NCBI RefSeq assembly: GCF_000188155.2
Contig: NZ_KE124774.1
Span: forward strand, 2,672,356 to 2,736,355
Direction: 5' to 3'
Length of the DNA stretch: 64,000 nt
Source: Methylocystis sp. ATCC 49242
GTDB lineage: Bacteria > Pseudomonadota > Alphaproteobacteria > Rhizobiales > Beijerinckiaceae
The notes under the pieces are model-generated. The model did no database searches. It was not told the origin of the DNA and saw nothing but the letters and a program-made list of their open reading frames with translations. Made by a program: the position numbers and the translations under genes. Below are positions 1 to 9,202 of the stretch, piece by piece. The first letter of the stretch is position 1; each line of letters begins with the position of its first letter.

Positions 1-1780
1 CGATCACGCCGGGCTCGCCTTCCTCCGGCGCGGCAGGCTCCGGTTCCTGCCCTTCGGGGACCGTTTCCGTCGTCGCGGTGGTTTCCCCGGCGTCGTTCAC
101 TTCTTCTTCCGTGATCCGGGCCGGATCGCCGTCGAAGTCCGGGTCGGCGAACATGCGGGTCGCCGACCCGGTGTAGTCGAGGATGTTGAACCACAGCTTG
201 CCGTAATCATCGCGCAGGCGCGTCCCGCGCCCGATGATCTGCTTGAACTCGCTCATGGACCCGACGACGCGCGCCAGAACGACATTCTTGCAGGTCGGCG
301 CATCGACGCCGGTCGTCAGAAGCTGCGACGACGTGAGGATGACCGGCGTTTTGGTTTCGAGGTCCTGGAACTTGGACAGGTGGCCGCGCCCGATTGCGCC
401 CTCGTCGGCGGTGACGCGAGCCACATAGTCGGGATACTGCGCCACAAGGTCGGCATTGAGGTTGACCAGGGCCTGCCGCATTTCCGAGGCGTGTTCCTGA
501 TCGACGCAGAACACGATGGTCTTGGCGAAGCGGTCAGTCTTTTTGAGGAAGCTGGTCAGGTGGCGGGCGATGGCCTCCGTCCGGGCGCGCAAGGCGATGG
601 TCCGCTCGAAGTCCTTGGTCTGGTATTCGTCATCGGGGATCGCGCGGCCGAAGCGGTCAACCTCGTCCTTGCTCGGACGCCAGCCCGCCGCGTCCCATTG
701 GGTGACGACGCGATGCACGCGATAGGGCGCGAGAAAGCCGTCGTCGATGCCCTGGCGCAGGCTGTATTCGTAGATCGGATTGCCGAAATAGAGGTAGGTG
801 TCGCGGTTGTCCTCGCGCAGCGGCGTGGCCGTCATGCCAAGCTGGTAGGCGGGCTTGAAATGCTCAAGGATGACGCGCCATGAACTGTCGTCCCGCGCGC
901 TTCCCCGGTGACATTCATCGACGATGATGAGGTCGAAGAAGTCCGGCGGATAGTCCCGGAAAAGCCCCGCGCGGCGCTCGTCCTCGGCAAGCGCCTGATA
1001 GATGGCGAAATATATTTCCCGGCTTTTGACAATCTCACCTGATTCGATCTTGTGGCGCGCGTCCCCGAAGGGGGTGAAGGTCTTGTCCTTCGGGTCGTCA
1101 ATGAGGATGTTGCGATCCGCGAGGAACAGGATGCGCGGCTTGCGATGCTCTCCGGTTCTGTTCCAGCGGCTCGACCAGAGCTTCCAACAAATCTGGAAGG
1201 CTACGATGGTCTTGCCCGTTCCCGTCGCCATGGTGAGAAGCAGGCGCTTCTTTCCGGCGAGGATGGATTCGACCGTCCGGTTGATGGCGATCTGCTGGTA
1301 GTATCGGGGAGGTTTGCCGCCGACGATATTGTAGGGAGCGATCAGGTGTTCCACGCGCTCGGGCGTGTCGATTCCGCTGCCTGCTTGATAGCGCCGCCAA
1401 AGCTCATCGGGTGCAGGGAAGTCGGCAACGCGCGTTTCCGTCCCCTTGAAGTAGTCGATCTCAATGATCTCGGCGCCGTTGGTGGCGTAGGCGTATTTGA
1501 TGTCGAGGATTTCCGCATAGTTGCGAGCCTGCTGCACGGCATCTGTCGCGGATTTGTAGCTGGCCTTGGCCTCGACCACGGCAAGCGGAAAATCCCGCGT
1601 GTAACGCAGCAGATAGTCCACCCGCTTGGGCGGCTTGCGGACAAACCCCTTGCCCACGGGAATGACGCGGCCGTCCGTGATGGTGCGCTGTTCGGCGATG
1701 GAATGGGGGTCGTTATCCCAACCGGCGGATTGCAGCTTGGGCACGACAAATTTCCGGCATGTGTCGGCCTCGTTCGTCAT
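1..1780 (-). CDS. hsdR: Type I restriction enzyme R subunit (HsdR), 3' end beyond window
   Basis: Open frame of 593 codons from ATG at 1780 to the window edge, so the C-terminus is missing. Seen: an N-terminal PD-(D/E)xK nuclease pattern (VDYLLR followed by VVEAKA, about residues 50-67), helicase Walker A MATGTGKT near residue 184, a DECH box near 288, and a motif VI-like QIIGRGTRLR near 515, followed by an acidic, Pro/Glu-rich linker where the window stops. This order (nuclease, SF2 translocase) is that of HsdR, which translocates and cleaves DNA when the methylation target is unmodified. The start overlaps the stop of the upstream HTH gene (ATGA). The hsdM and hsdS partners should lie to the left, outside the window. 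Confidence 0.93.
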   Translation of the reverse strand, partial: MTNEADTCRKFVVPKLQSAGWDNDPHSIAEQRTITDGRVIPVGKGFVRKPPKRVDYLLRYTRDFPLAVVEAKASYKSATDAVQQARNYAEILDIKYAYATNGAEIIEIDYFKGTETRVADFPAPDELWRRYQAGSGIDTPERVEHLIAPYNIVGGKPPRYYQQIAINRTVESILAGKKRLLLTMATGTGKTIVAFQICWKLWSSRWNRTGEHRKPRILFLADRNILIDDPKDKTFTPFGDARHKIESGEIVKSREIYFAIYQALAEDERRAGLFRDYPPDFFDLIIVDECHRGSARDDSSWRVILEHFKPAYQLGMTATPLREDNRDTYLYFGNPIYEYSLRQGIDDGFLAPYRVHRVVTQWDAAGWRPSKDEVDRFGRAIPDDEYQTKDFERTIALRARTEAIARHLTSFLKKTDRFAKTIVFCVDQEHASEMRQALVNLNADLVAQYPDYVARVTADEGAIGRGHLSKFQDLETKTPVILTSSQLLTTGVDAPTCKNVVLARVVGSMSEFKQIIGRGTRLRDDYGKLWFNILDYTGSATRMFADPDFDGDPARITEEEVNDAGETTATTETVPEGQEPEPAAPEEGEPGVI

Positions 1781-1974
1781 GCTCCCCCGCTACCCCCCTG
1801 TTGCTCTTCTACCTTGCGCTTTATCCAGTTTGCGATTTCCTGCCGCTGGAACCGCCATGAGCCGCCGACTTTGAAGCCAGGAATCTTGCCTGCCGAGGCG
1901 AGCTTGTAGGCGGTCTTCTCATTGATCTTGAGAAGTTCCGCCACCTCTCGGATCGTCAGGATTTCGTCGGTCAT
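1777..1974 (-). CDS. Excisionase-family helix-turn-helix protein upstream of hsdR
   Basis: Small protein of about 65 residues beginning MTDEILTIREVAELLKI. It has the winged-HTH pattern of excisionase/MerR-like DNA-binding proteins (EVAELLKINEKTAYKLA, then GKIPGFKVGGSWRF). I chose ATG at 1974 because a GGCGGG stretch lies about 6-8 bases upstream and relatives usually begin at this Met; an in-frame ATG at 1992 would add six residues. A TATATA box lies just upstream (about 2000), so the transcript may begin very near the start. Its stop overlaps the hsdR start by 4 bases, so the two are probably translationally coupled. Likely a regulator of the restriction operon; the role is inferred from position only. 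Confidence 0.8.
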   Translation of the reverse strand: MTDEILTIREVAELLKINEKTAYKLASAGKIPGFKVGGSWRFQRQEIANWIKRKVEEQQGGSGGA

Positions 1975-2022
1975 GCGCCCGCCGTGACTCATGGCGGGAA
2001 GTATATAGAAGATCGGAGAAAA

Positions 2023-2208
2023 TTAGGGAAGATAGCGGGTGGCTGCCTTCCTGAGGTCGAGCAACGCCGGCAGGGACCGAAGCCGGGCGTGCCGCCCCCA
2101 GTACGCCACGGTGGGAGCGTCATCGAATACGAAGCGGGCGGAACTTGACGGACGCGACTGGAAACCTGCTGTGATTGCAGCGGGTTCCGGTGAATTTTCA
2201 TGCGTCAT
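2023..2208 (-). CDS. Small hypothetical protein (61 aa)
   Basis: 61 codons from ATG at 2208 to a stop at 2023, just upstream of the HTH-hsdR pair and on the same strand. The C-terminal half (FDDAPTVAYWGRHARL, then a Leu-rich helix) looks protein-like, but I do not recognise a family. It overlaps by 11 bases the end of a coding-like relic (2198-2263) that is repeated at 11980-12045. No clear ribosome binding site. Could be spurious. Confidence 0.35.
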   Translation of the reverse strand: MTHENSPEPAAITAGFQSRPSSSARFVFDDAPTVAYWGRHARLRSLPALLDLRKAATRYLP

Positions 2209-2263
2209 TTTGGAGGGCTATAGCGTAAACGTAGTTCTCCGATTCATCGCTCTCGGCCCGCCA
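2198..2263 (-). repeat. 66-bp coding-like repeat, copy 1 (left of HerA-RT cassette)
   Basis: Read on the minus strand this encodes WRAESDESENYVYAIALQ followed by NDA and a stop. The same stretch occurs at 11980-12045 on the same strand with 55 of 66 bases identical. Most differences are synonymous or conservative (S/A, S/T, V/I), so the sequence has been kept as protein. Copy 1 has no ATG and an in-frame stop 15 codons upstream, so it looks 5'-truncated. Confidence 0.6.
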
Positions 2264-2271
2264 AACACCGC

Positions 2272-2651
2272 CGATTGCCGCACAAATTGGCCGGCTATCT
2301 CTTTAATTATCAAACGGATAGCGTTTTAAGGGGCGATTGCCCTACGGCAGGGGGTTCTCGCACGCCCTACCAACCAGATAACCTTGGGAATATAACCGCC
2401 GATAACGCGCTAAAATGCCCTTCGCTTGTATCAGCGAACAGAGTGGGCATGACCGGATTTGGCTGTCTTCCGATCGCCCGCTTTTAGAATAGGATTATAG
2501 TATCGGCCAATCCAACCGCGCCGCATCTATAGCGTTCGGGTAGAGAGACATCAGCTCGAAATAGGCGCGTATGGTGCCAAATCTAGGTAATCGACTCGAC
2601 AGGGGCTATCTTCTACCTTCCCGATAGCGGCAAAATGCACGAGGGGGGATC
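2272..2651. other. Intergenic region upstream of the HerA-RT operon
   Basis: About 380 bases with no convincing gene on either strand; base composition is more AT-rich than the flanks. It must carry the promoter of the rightward cassette, but I see no clear consensus -35/-10 pair. The last bases (GAGGGGGG at about 2641-2648) are the ribosome binding site for the GTG start at 2652. Confidence 0.4.
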
Positions 2652-4889
2652 GTGGAAGCGACAAGACGACAGACGCGACATAGGGTCGCCAGCCTGATGA
2701 TTTATGCCGCTTTGCTGGCCGTGGTCCAGTATTTGGTAGTTTTGACGGGCTTCACTCCCAACGAGAATGCCATCTGGCTGTATAGCGGATTCGCCAGTCT
2801 CCTGTTTGGTAGTCGCCTGCTCAATCCTCACTTCACGCCTCCTGCCGATGCAGCAACGAACGCATTCATGGCGCTGGCGGCTCTAATCGCCGGGTCGCTC
2901 GTCGTTGCACCAGATAGCGCCGATGCCGCGCTGTTGTGGAGCGTTGTTGCGCTCTGCGCCACCATTTGCGTTGTGTCGGTCTTGGTCCTGCTCATCAGGC
3001 CTCCGGTCGGCGCGGAAACTCGCCCCCTCGCCCGCATAGCGGACAAGGCGGTTCGCGGGCTGGGGAGCCCCGTCGTAATCTTCACGATCGTCATCCTGCT
3101 GTGCGTCTGGCTCTTTCACCGAACGCGCGCGGACGAGGTCGCGGCCATTCTCAGTGCCTGGGCTGTGATCGTCGTACTGCGGCCGGTGGAGTCGATCCTC
3201 GGCTTCATCGACTGGGGCAGAGAACAATGGGGCGCGATCAGAGCCGATCAGTTGATCGGCGCAATAGCAGCCTATCAGTCGCCCGGAATCGTACTGGTGC
3301 GGCAGCTCGGCGATAACAGCGTGCCGCGCGGCACGCCCATGGTGGTTGCCGACAATAACGGACCGTGGATGCTGGGCGTCGCCCTGAACTATGTCGGGCG
3401 CGACGAAGGCAATCTACTCCGTGTGCTAACCGTGCGGCTGCCGGAAGGTCTCAAAAGCCGTATCAGCAAGCTGCCGGAGACAAGGGGCACAGGTATCGCG
3501 CTTGCCCTATCCGCCACGCCGGAAGAACTAGCCGATGTGCCCGCGATCCAATGGATCAATCGTCTTTGTGGCGTTGTCGTCAGCGACACAAATCTCGATT
3601 ACGTGCTGTTTGAAGTAACGGAAGACAGGGACCTTGCGGAGGGGCGGCTAGTGGAAGCCCGCATTGGCGACCATCACGTCATTTTTCAGATCATCGACGG
3701 ACTGACGCGCGAAGACATTGTGCAGCAGAAAAACACATACGGCTATGCGCGGGCCAAGGCCCGGAAGATCGGCCGGTGGGATACGGATGCCGGAAAATTC
3801 GTGCCGGTGAAATGGCTGCCCCGGATCAATGCGCCCGTCTTTCTACTCGAATCCGATCAGCATGCCGTCTCTCCCGGTGCGGTCGGACATTTTCCAAGCA
3901 CGATTTTCGGTGTTGGCCTGAATATCTCGGACGCGGTGACGCATAACACCGCAATCCTCGGCATTCTCGGTATCGGAAAGAGCTATCTGTCGATCGAACT
4001 GGTCGAGCGAATGGTCGCTAACGGGATCAAGGTGATCTGCCTCGATCTCACCAATCAATATGCCGAGTTGCTGTCGGAGTTCATCGATCCGGCCTATGAA
4101 GAAGCGCGTCAGCAGGAGTTGGCAGCAGCAGGACAGGGTGGCGTTCCGAACCAGAATCAGGAACAGGGCGGAAGCCATTTGGCGTTTCGAGGACAGGTCA
4201 CGGAACAGCTCCGTGCTTTCATCAATCCAGGCGAACAACGGCGGCTGCGTATCTTCAATCCAGCTCAGTTTGAGGTCACGCGGCAGGCAAGCGGTATGTA
4301 TCAGGGAAACGCAAACATGGCGACCCTTACCCCCACGGAGATTACGGCGATCATATCGGATGCCGCTCTTACGGTGTGCCAGGAACTTGGCATGATCGAC
4401 CGCGCGCGGGTCTGCCTCGTCTATGAAGAAGCGCACTCTCTCGTCCCCGAATGGAACTCAGTGGTCGCCGAAGGAGACAAGGCGGCGACGGCACGAAGCG
4501 CGCGGGCGATCCTGCAAGGCCGCAAATACGGCCTCGGCTGCCTACTCATCACGCAACGCACGGCCAATGTGACAAAGACCATCCTCAATCAATGCAATAC
4601 GATCTTCGCCATGAGGACGTTCGACGATACCGGAAAGGAATTCCTGTCCAACTATATCGGCAGGGACTATGCTGGCGTGCTTCCCAGTCTTGAGGCGCAG
4701 CATGCTGTGATTTTCGGCAAAGCCTCATCCTGTGAGAACCCCGTGCTGGTGCGATTGAACAATCGCGAACACTTTCTTGAGGCGTTCCGAGCAGTACATC
4801 CAGTCCAACCGCCTCCTGCTGCGGAAGTTCAAGAGCCGCCGGAACTTCCTGCGCAAGTCAACGAAATCGGCGATCAAATTCCTTTTTAA
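2652..4889 (+). CDS. Membrane-anchored HerA/DUF87-type ATPase
   Basis: 745 residues, GTG start chosen because of the strong GAGGGGGG site 4-10 bases upstream. The N-terminal 180 residues hold about six hydrophobic segments (roughly 14-34, 40-56, 71-86, 91-115, 138-157, 162-180), so the protein sits in the membrane with its ATPase in the cytoplasm. The HerA-like core follows: Walker A GILGIGKS near residue 437, Walker B-type VCLVYEEAH near 586, and the HerA signature TQRTANVTKTIL with NQCNTIFAMR after it. A Gln-rich insert lies between the Walker motifs. HerA/DUF87 ATPases are hexameric DNA pumps and recur in anti-phage systems with nuclease or NAD-depleting partners. Here the partners are a reverse transcriptase 20 bases downstream and a nucleotidyltransferase. 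No NurA nuclease is present. Confidence 0.85.
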   Translation: MEATRRQTRHRVASLMIYAALLAVVQYLVVLTGFTPNENAIWLYSGFASLLFGSRLLNPHFTPPADAATNAFMALAALIAGSLVVAPDSADAALLWSVVALCATICVVSVLVLLIRPPVGAETRPLARIADKAVRGLGSPVVIFTIVILLCVWLFHRTRADEVAAILSAWAVIVVLRPVESILGFIDWGREQWGAIRADQLIGAIAAYQSPGIVLVRQLGDNSVPRGTPMVVADNNGPWMLGVALNYVGRDEGNLLRVLTVRLPEGLKSRISKLPETRGTGIALALSATPEELADVPAIQWINRLCGVVVSDTNLDYVLFEVTEDRDLAEGRLVEARIGDHHVIFQIIDGLTREDIVQQKNTYGYARAKARKIGRWDTDAGKFVPVKWLPRINAPVFLLESDQHAVSPGAVGHFPSTIFGVGLNISDAVTHNTAILGILGIGKSYLSIELVERMVANGIKVICLDLTNQYAELLSEFIDPAYEEARQQELAAAGQGGVPNQNQEQGGSHLAFRGQVTEQLRAFINPGEQRRLRIFNPAQFEVTRQASGMYQGNANMATLTPTEITAIISDAALTVCQELGMIDRARVCLVYEEAHSLVPEWNSVVAEGDKAATARSARAILQGRKYGLGCLLITQRTANVTKTILNQCNTIFAMRTFDDTGKEFLSNYIGRDYAGVLPSLEAQHAVIFGKASSCENPVLVRLNNREHFLEAFRAVHPVQPPPAAEVQEPPELPAQVNEIGDQIPF

Positions 4890-4909
4890 ATCAGACGGTA
4901 AGGTAGATA

Positions 4910-6505
4910 GTGGTGGGGTTTAAGCTATCCGTTTCATCACTTGATAAGTCGATCAAGCATCTTTGCAAATATGGGGACACCGATGTGTTCCCGCATCTGC
5001 CAGAGCTTGCTTTCTTTCGAGACGAGAGCGCAGCCATCATCACTGAGCTCAAGGAGCTTGACCTTGATTCCTACAACCCAGGTGGGGCGTTCGAGGCTCT
5101 TGCGCCGAAGAGTCGTTTCGGCTTCAGGATTACTCATCAGTTAAGTGCCGTAGACACGGTCCTGCTTCTGGCTGCGGTGATAGAGATCGGATCTTTGATT
5201 GAGGCAAGGCGACCTGATGCGAAGGGCCTTGAGGCGTTTTCGTATCGTTTCGACAGCACGACCGATGGGTCACTATTCCTCCCGAACCGTACATTTAAGG
5301 ACTGGCTACATGCACAGCAAAATCGCATTCAGGGCAACCTCAAGATCAAGCAGGTGGTGCTGACAGATATCTCGGACTTCTACGCCCGCATAAACTTCCA
5401 CCGCTTGGAAAACCTGCTCGATGAGGCCGCCCCCGCGAACGGCGCCGCGAGATACATCAAGAAGGTGATTAAGGTCATCCGGGCGAAGCAGTCGTTTGGG
5501 CTACCAGTTGGCGGCACCGCAGCGAGACTGTTAGCTGAACTGTCCCTTTCCGACACCGATAGGGCGCTCATAGACCACGGCATCATAGCCACGCGGTTTG
5601 TCGACGATTTTCGCATCTTTTTGAACGCAGGAGATAATCCATACGATGTCCTGAGCTTTCTTGCCCAGCAGCTCAGCATAAACGAGGGCTTATCGCTCAA
5701 CGCTGCAAAGACCAGGGTAATGTCGCGGGGCGCGTATCTGGATGTGCTTAAGGGGCTGACAAGCGACATATCGGAGGAAGCCGAGGGCGAGGCACTCGAA
5801 ACCTTAACTGCGGATATTTATTTCGAGGAGTCGCCGGACCCTGAGGATATAGAGGCCCTCAAAGCGCTTAATTTGCTTGGATTTCTTCAGGAGGAGATCG
5901 GCAAAGAGGACTATGATGTTGGCCGGATCAAAGTGATTTTCCGCGCCCTTAAAATCGCGAGGCCCCCAGATGCCATCGAATACATCATATCGAACTTTTC
6001 GGAGTTGGTAGTATTCGCCAAGGAAGTCAGTCTTCTGATGCAGGCGCTGGAGGAGGAAACTCCCGACTGCTTCAACGATCTCACGGACAGCGTTGTTTCA
6101 GCGATTTTGGAGCCTCCGGCATCCAGCGTTCAAGTCATCCGAACATGGCTGCTCGAACTGTTCGTGCGCGGCACCGTGCCGATAAAAGGTGTACAGTTCA
6201 AGAAGATCGAGAACCTATCGTCGCTGCTGGACAAGAGACAGCTTCACATCATCCGGAGCAGGACGAACAACAAAAATTTCTTCCGCATGCACAAAGCCGC
6301 TGTCGGGCAAATTCCACCCTTCGAGCAGCCCGCATTCATTTCTGGTGCGGTCTGCTTACCGAAGGACGAATATGAAAACTGGCTCGTCACTCTCAAGCCG
6401 ATCTTCTCAGGACCGACTTGCCACCTTTTCCTAAAATGGGTGAAGTCAAACAAAGAAAAACTAATTGCGAAGCTAGGCGCCTCCGTAGATGACCAGGTTG
6501 AATAG
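4910..6505 (+). CDS. Reverse transcriptase of unknown/Abi-like group (FVDD motif)
   Basis: 531 residues; GTG start with AAGGTAG about 5 bases upstream, 20 bases after the ATPase gene. RT motifs in order: an N-terminal SYRF element (111-114), motif A LTDISDFYARI (D153), motif B GLPVGGTAARLLAE (197-210), motif C RFVDDF (D232, D233), motif D LSLNAAKT (261-268). The last 250 residues are helical with no maturase or endonuclease motif, as in abortive-infection and other defence-associated RTs (AbiA/AbiK/UG groups). F in place of Y in the YxDD box and A in place of S in motif B are notable but the two metal-binding aspartates are kept, so polymerase activity is plausible. Not retron-like: I see no msr/msd-type structure beside it. 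Template and product are unknown. Confidence 0.88.
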   Translation: MVGFKLSVSSLDKSIKHLCKYGDTDVFPHLPELAFFRDESAAIITELKELDLDSYNPGGAFEALAPKSRFGFRITHQLSAVDTVLLLAAVIEIGSLIEARRPDAKGLEAFSYRFDSTTDGSLFLPNRTFKDWLHAQQNRIQGNLKIKQVVLTDISDFYARINFHRLENLLDEAAPANGAARYIKKVIKVIRAKQSFGLPVGGTAARLLAELSLSDTDRALIDHGIIATRFVDDFRIFLNAGDNPYDVLSFLAQQLSINEGLSLNAAKTRVMSRGAYLDVLKGLTSDISEEAEGEALETLTADIYFEESPDPEDIEALKALNLLGFLQEEIGKEDYDVGRIKVIFRALKIARPPDAIEYIISNFSELVVFAKEVSLLMQALEEETPDCFNDLTDSVVSAILEPPASSVQVIRTWLLELFVRGTVPIKGVQFKKIENLSSLLDKRQLHIIRSRTNNKNFFRMHKAAVGQIPPFEQPAFISGAVCLPKDEYENWLVTLKPIFSGPTCHLFLKWVKSNKEKLIAKLGASVDDQVE

Positions 6506-6731
6506 CGCGCTGCGAATTGCAACAGAGGCTTCACTATTGATTAGCAACCCCGTTGATCTCAACCTTGCCACTGGTGATGGCTGCTATCGTCATACCCAAA
6601 GAGCCCCGTATGGCTTCTAGCGGCGCGTAGCAGACATGCAAACGGATCAAACCGGAACATTTACTCGCGCTTAACGACGGCTATGGCTTCGGCTACATTT
6701 GTGCTCCCGAGATATGGCATAAGCTGGCTCT
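6506..6731. other. Intergenic gap between RT and nucleotidyltransferase genes
   Basis: 226 bases without an ORF that I can support. The third gene may therefore have its own promoter or be read through from the RT gene. No strong hairpin terminator follows the RT stop. Its length could accommodate a small structured RNA, but I cannot show one by eye. Confidence 0.3.
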
Positions 6732-7466
6732 ATGATCGAACGGGAAGAAATTGAGGCTCAAAGTAAGCACCTCGATGTGCATATCCCCAATGTCGAGCGG
6801 GATTACGTTTTTGGTTGGTTGCTGAAAGCCTTTTTCGAGCATCCGTGGCTGGGACATACCCTCGTCTTCAAAGGCGGGAACTGCATGCGTAAGGCGTATT
6901 ATCCGGCGACCCGCTTCTCTTCTGATCTCGATTTCAGCGTTATGTCGGCGATCGATGTGGAACGCTTCAGGAAGGCTGTAAACGAGGCCTGCCTGAGCGC
7001 GCAGGATGCTTGTGGCGTCGTGTTCGAGACGGACAAGAACACGTTTGAGACCGACCGCATGATCGATACGCAGCGGCAGGCATTCAAGGGCAAGGTCTAC
7101 TTCAGAGATTTCTATGGCCGGGATAGCAATCTCACCATCAGCGTGAAGCTGGATGTGACGGAGTTTGATCGGCTGTTACTGCCTGCTGCCCGGCGCCCGC
7201 TCATCCACCCCTATTCTGATGCGGCGCAGTGCCAAGTGGACGTGCAGTGCATGGCCCTGGAAGAGTTGCTGGCCAACAAGTTGAAGTGCCTCCTTCAGCG
7301 TCGGCACTCGTTCGACCTTTATGATCTTGTCTATGCAGCGTTCTTTGAGCGATCGATCGAGGTGGATCGCAGCTTGGTGCTGAGCACATTCCTACGAAAA
7401 ACCATTTTTGAGCGCAGCCCTGGTTCTGCCAAGCAAATCCTGCTTGGGCTACCCATGGCCTTTTGA
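6732..7466 (+). CDS. 5' fragment: AbiEii-like nucleotidyltransferase domain
   Basis: ATG at 6732; the frame runs to a TGA at 7464-7466 that is created by the first bases of the inserted IS3-family element. The 244 residues contain the whole nucleotidyltransferase domain, including GG-x12-DLD (FKGGNCMRKAYYPATRFSSDLD without gaps) and the RHSFDLYDLVYA helix typical of AbiEii. It could in principle be expressed as a domain-only protein lacking the WYL and zinc-finger parts. No AbiEi-type antitoxin gene is adjacent. Confidence 0.75.
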   Translation: MIEREEIEAQSKHLDVHIPNVERDYVFGWLLKAFFEHPWLGHTLVFKGGNCMRKAYYPATRFSSDLDFSVMSAIDVERFRKAVNEACLSAQDACGVVFETDKNTFETDRMIDTQRQAFKGKVYFRDFYGRDSNLTISVKLDVTEFDRLLLPAARRPLIHPYSDAAQCQVDVQCMALEELLANKLKCLLQRRHSFDLYDLVYAAFFERSIEVDRSLVLSTFLRKTIFERSPGSAKQILLGLPMAF

Positions 7467-7481
7467 CCTGCCACCGAGATG

Positions 7482-8408
7482 TCATCCAGCGGCGATTAGA
7501 GCCTCGGTGGGTTTTACGCCTTGCGGCGCAGTGGGAGCAACGTGCGATCGGCGAAGCTGGTCGGGGTTGCGCAGCCGATCGCCCGTTGCGGTGAAGTTGG
7601 CGGCATAGGCCGCCGGCGTGAGGTATCCGAGCGCCGAATGAGGGCGCGCGGTGTTGAAGTCGAGTACCCAAGCCGCGATCTTGGCGCGGGCGTCGTCGAG
7701 ATCGAAGAATAGCGTCTCGTTGAGAAGTTCGTCGCGCATGCGCCCGTTGAAGCTCTCGACGAAGCCGTTTTGCATCGGCTTCCCTGGGGCGATGAGGTGC
7801 CAGTCCACCCCGTTGTCCCGGCACCAGGCCAGCATCGCGTTGCAGGTGTATTCGGTGCCGTGATCGCTGACGATCATGCCCGGCTTGCCATGCCGCTCGA
7901 TGATCGCGGTCAGCTCACGCGCCACGCGTCGGCCCGAGATCGAAGTGTCCGGGATCGCACCAAGGCACTGCTTCGTCACGTCGTCGACGATGTTTAGGAT
8001 GCGGAAGCGGCGCCCGTTCGCGAACTGGTCGTGGACGAAGTCCGTGGACCAGCGCGCATTCGGTTTTGCCTCGACCAGGATCGGCGCACGCGCACCCACG
8101 GCCTTGCGGCGGGCGCGGCGCTTGCGCACCGAGAGCCCTTCCTCGCGATAAAGTCGGTGGATGCGATTGACGCCCGACGGCTCGCCCTCACGCCTGAGCA
8201 GGATGAACAGCCGCCGATAGCCAAAGCGGCGCCGCTCGTTGGCGAGATCGCGCAGCCGGGCACGAAGCTCCGTGTCCGGCGGACGACGCGAGCGGTATCG
8301 GACCGTCTTCCGATCCGCGCCGACAATGCTGCAGGCCCGACGTTCCGACAGGCCCATGACGGCCTGCAGATGCGCGACGGCGTCGCGCTGCACGGCGGGC
8401 CCTACCAT
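7482..8408 (-). CDS. IS3-family transposase OrfB (DDE catalytic part)
   Basis: 308 residues with an rve integrase core. DDE residues are visible in [16 protein letters not shown] and [12 protein letters not shown], and an N-terminal HTH_21-like segment ([15 protein letters not shown]) precedes it. It would be produced as an OrfAB fusion by -1 frameshifting at the A7 run at the end of orfA; read alone it starts ATGGTAGGGCCC at 8408. Catalytic residues are intact, so the element may be active. Confidence 0.9.
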   Translation of the reverse strand: MVGPAVQRDAVAHLQAVMGLSERRACSIVGADRKTVRYRSRRPPDTELRARLRDLANERRRFGYRRLFILLRREGEPSGVNRIHRLYREEGLSVRKRRARRKAVGARAPILVEAKPNARWSTDFVHDQFANGRRFRILNIVDDVTKQCLGAIPDTSISGRRVARELTAIIERHGKPGMIVSDHGTEYTCNAMLAWCRDNGVDWHLIAPGKPMQNGFVESFNGRMRDELLNETLFFDLDDARAKIAAWVLDFNTARPHSALGYLTPAAYAANFTATGDRLRNPDQLRRSHVAPTAPQGVKPTEALIAAG

Positions 8409-8668
8409 TTTTTTGATAGAAGCTCACGCATTGCGGCAGCATCCAGCATCTGCTCGGCCAGCAACTTCTTCAGCTTGGCGTTCTCGTCCTCGAGCGCCTT
8501 CAGCCGCTTCGCCTCGGAGACATCCATGCCGCCGAACTTGGCCTTCCAGTTGTAAAGGGTCGCCTCCGAGACGCCGTGCTTGCGGGCGAGGTCGGCGGTC
8601 TTAGCCCCGGCCTCATGCTCCCTCAGCACCGCAATGATCTGCTCCTCAGTGAACCTTGCTCGCTTCAT
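8402..8668 (-). CDS. IS3-family transposase OrfA (HTH)
   Basis: 88 residues, [19 protein letters not shown] onward, an HTH_Tnp_1 domain followed by a leucine-zipper-like helix ([18 protein letters not shown]). It ends ELLSKKW at a TAG 8404-8402 that overlaps the orfB start. This small protein binds the IS ends and is the N-terminal half of the frameshifted transposase. Confidence 0.9.
   Translation of the reverse strand: MKRARFTEEQIIAVLREHEAGAKTADLARKHGVSEATLYNWKAKFGGMDVSEAKRLKALEDENAKLKKLLAEQMLDAAAMRELLSKKW
8408..8414 (-). other. Programmed -1 frameshift site in IS3-family element
   Basis: Run of seven A on the minus strand (TCAAAAAAATGG). Slipping back one base changes LSKKW-stop into [11 protein letters not shown], the start of OrfB. 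This is the usual way IS3 elements make OrfAB. Confidence 0.65.
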
Positions 8669-8731
8669 CAGTCCGTCCTCATCAGGGCCGGACTCTAACT
8701 CCGCGTGGAGGAAAATCTCCGTGGCAGGTCA

Positions 8732-9122
8732 CTTTTTCCAAGGGGTCTGGAACAAGTACATCGTCTGCCCTGCCGAGAGCCGGTTTGATTTCGATCGGGT
8801 GGCAGAAGGGTTCCGGTCAGCGATTGACCTAATATTTGGAGATGTGCAACCGAGGGGATTCGGGCCGGACCCGTTCTACCCAGCGGAATACCGCAATATG
8901 ATCCTTGAGGCGGGTGCCGGTCGTCGCCTCATGAATATCACCTATGATGGCCACCAGCGAGTTATCGAACCCTACTCGCTGGCTTATAAAAGACGCCAAA
9001 ACGGGCAGGCTTCCGAATATTTCTATGCTTGGGATCGCACCGGCGGACGCTCGTCGCCTCCTGGCATCAAGACATTCTTCCACCACAAAATTCAAAACCT
9101 CTCGCTCAGCGAAGAGCAGTAA
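8732..9122 (+). pseudogene. Middle fragment: WYL-like domain of the split nucleotidyltransferase gene
   Basis: Between the two insertion elements the frame from 8736 to 9118 encodes 128 residues (FQGVWNKYIV to LSLSEEQ). It contains the strands of a WYL domain (LMNITYDGHQRVIEPYSLAY, EYFYAWDR, KTFFHHKIQNLSL). The frame then meets a TAA at 9120-9122 inside the IS66-family end. No own start codon or ribosome binding site, so it is not expected to be translated. Confidence 0.8.
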
Positions 9123-9202
9123 GCGGAGCCACAACCCCACCTTGCGGGCTTGAAGGACAGCGTCGAGTCTGCGCCCCCTGATGGATGGAGGGCGTTGGTG
9201 CT

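Larger units (their letters stand above)
7464..8731 (-). mobile_element. IS3-family insertion sequence (1268 bp)
   Basis: Terminal inverted repeats TGACCTGCCACnGAGAT at both ends (left at 7464, right ending 8731), flanked by a 4-bp target duplication CTTT (7460-7463 and 8732-8735). Two overlapping ORFs in the IS3 arrangement, transcribed leftward, against the host gene. Precise removal restores the host reading frame, so the insertion is intact at both ends. Confidence 0.92.

Noticed and set aside
4890-6731. Retron, group II intron or diversity-generating retroelement around the RT
   Set aside because: No msr/msd-like inverted repeats, no maturase or domain V-like sequence, and no template/variable repeat pair seen by eye in the flanks.
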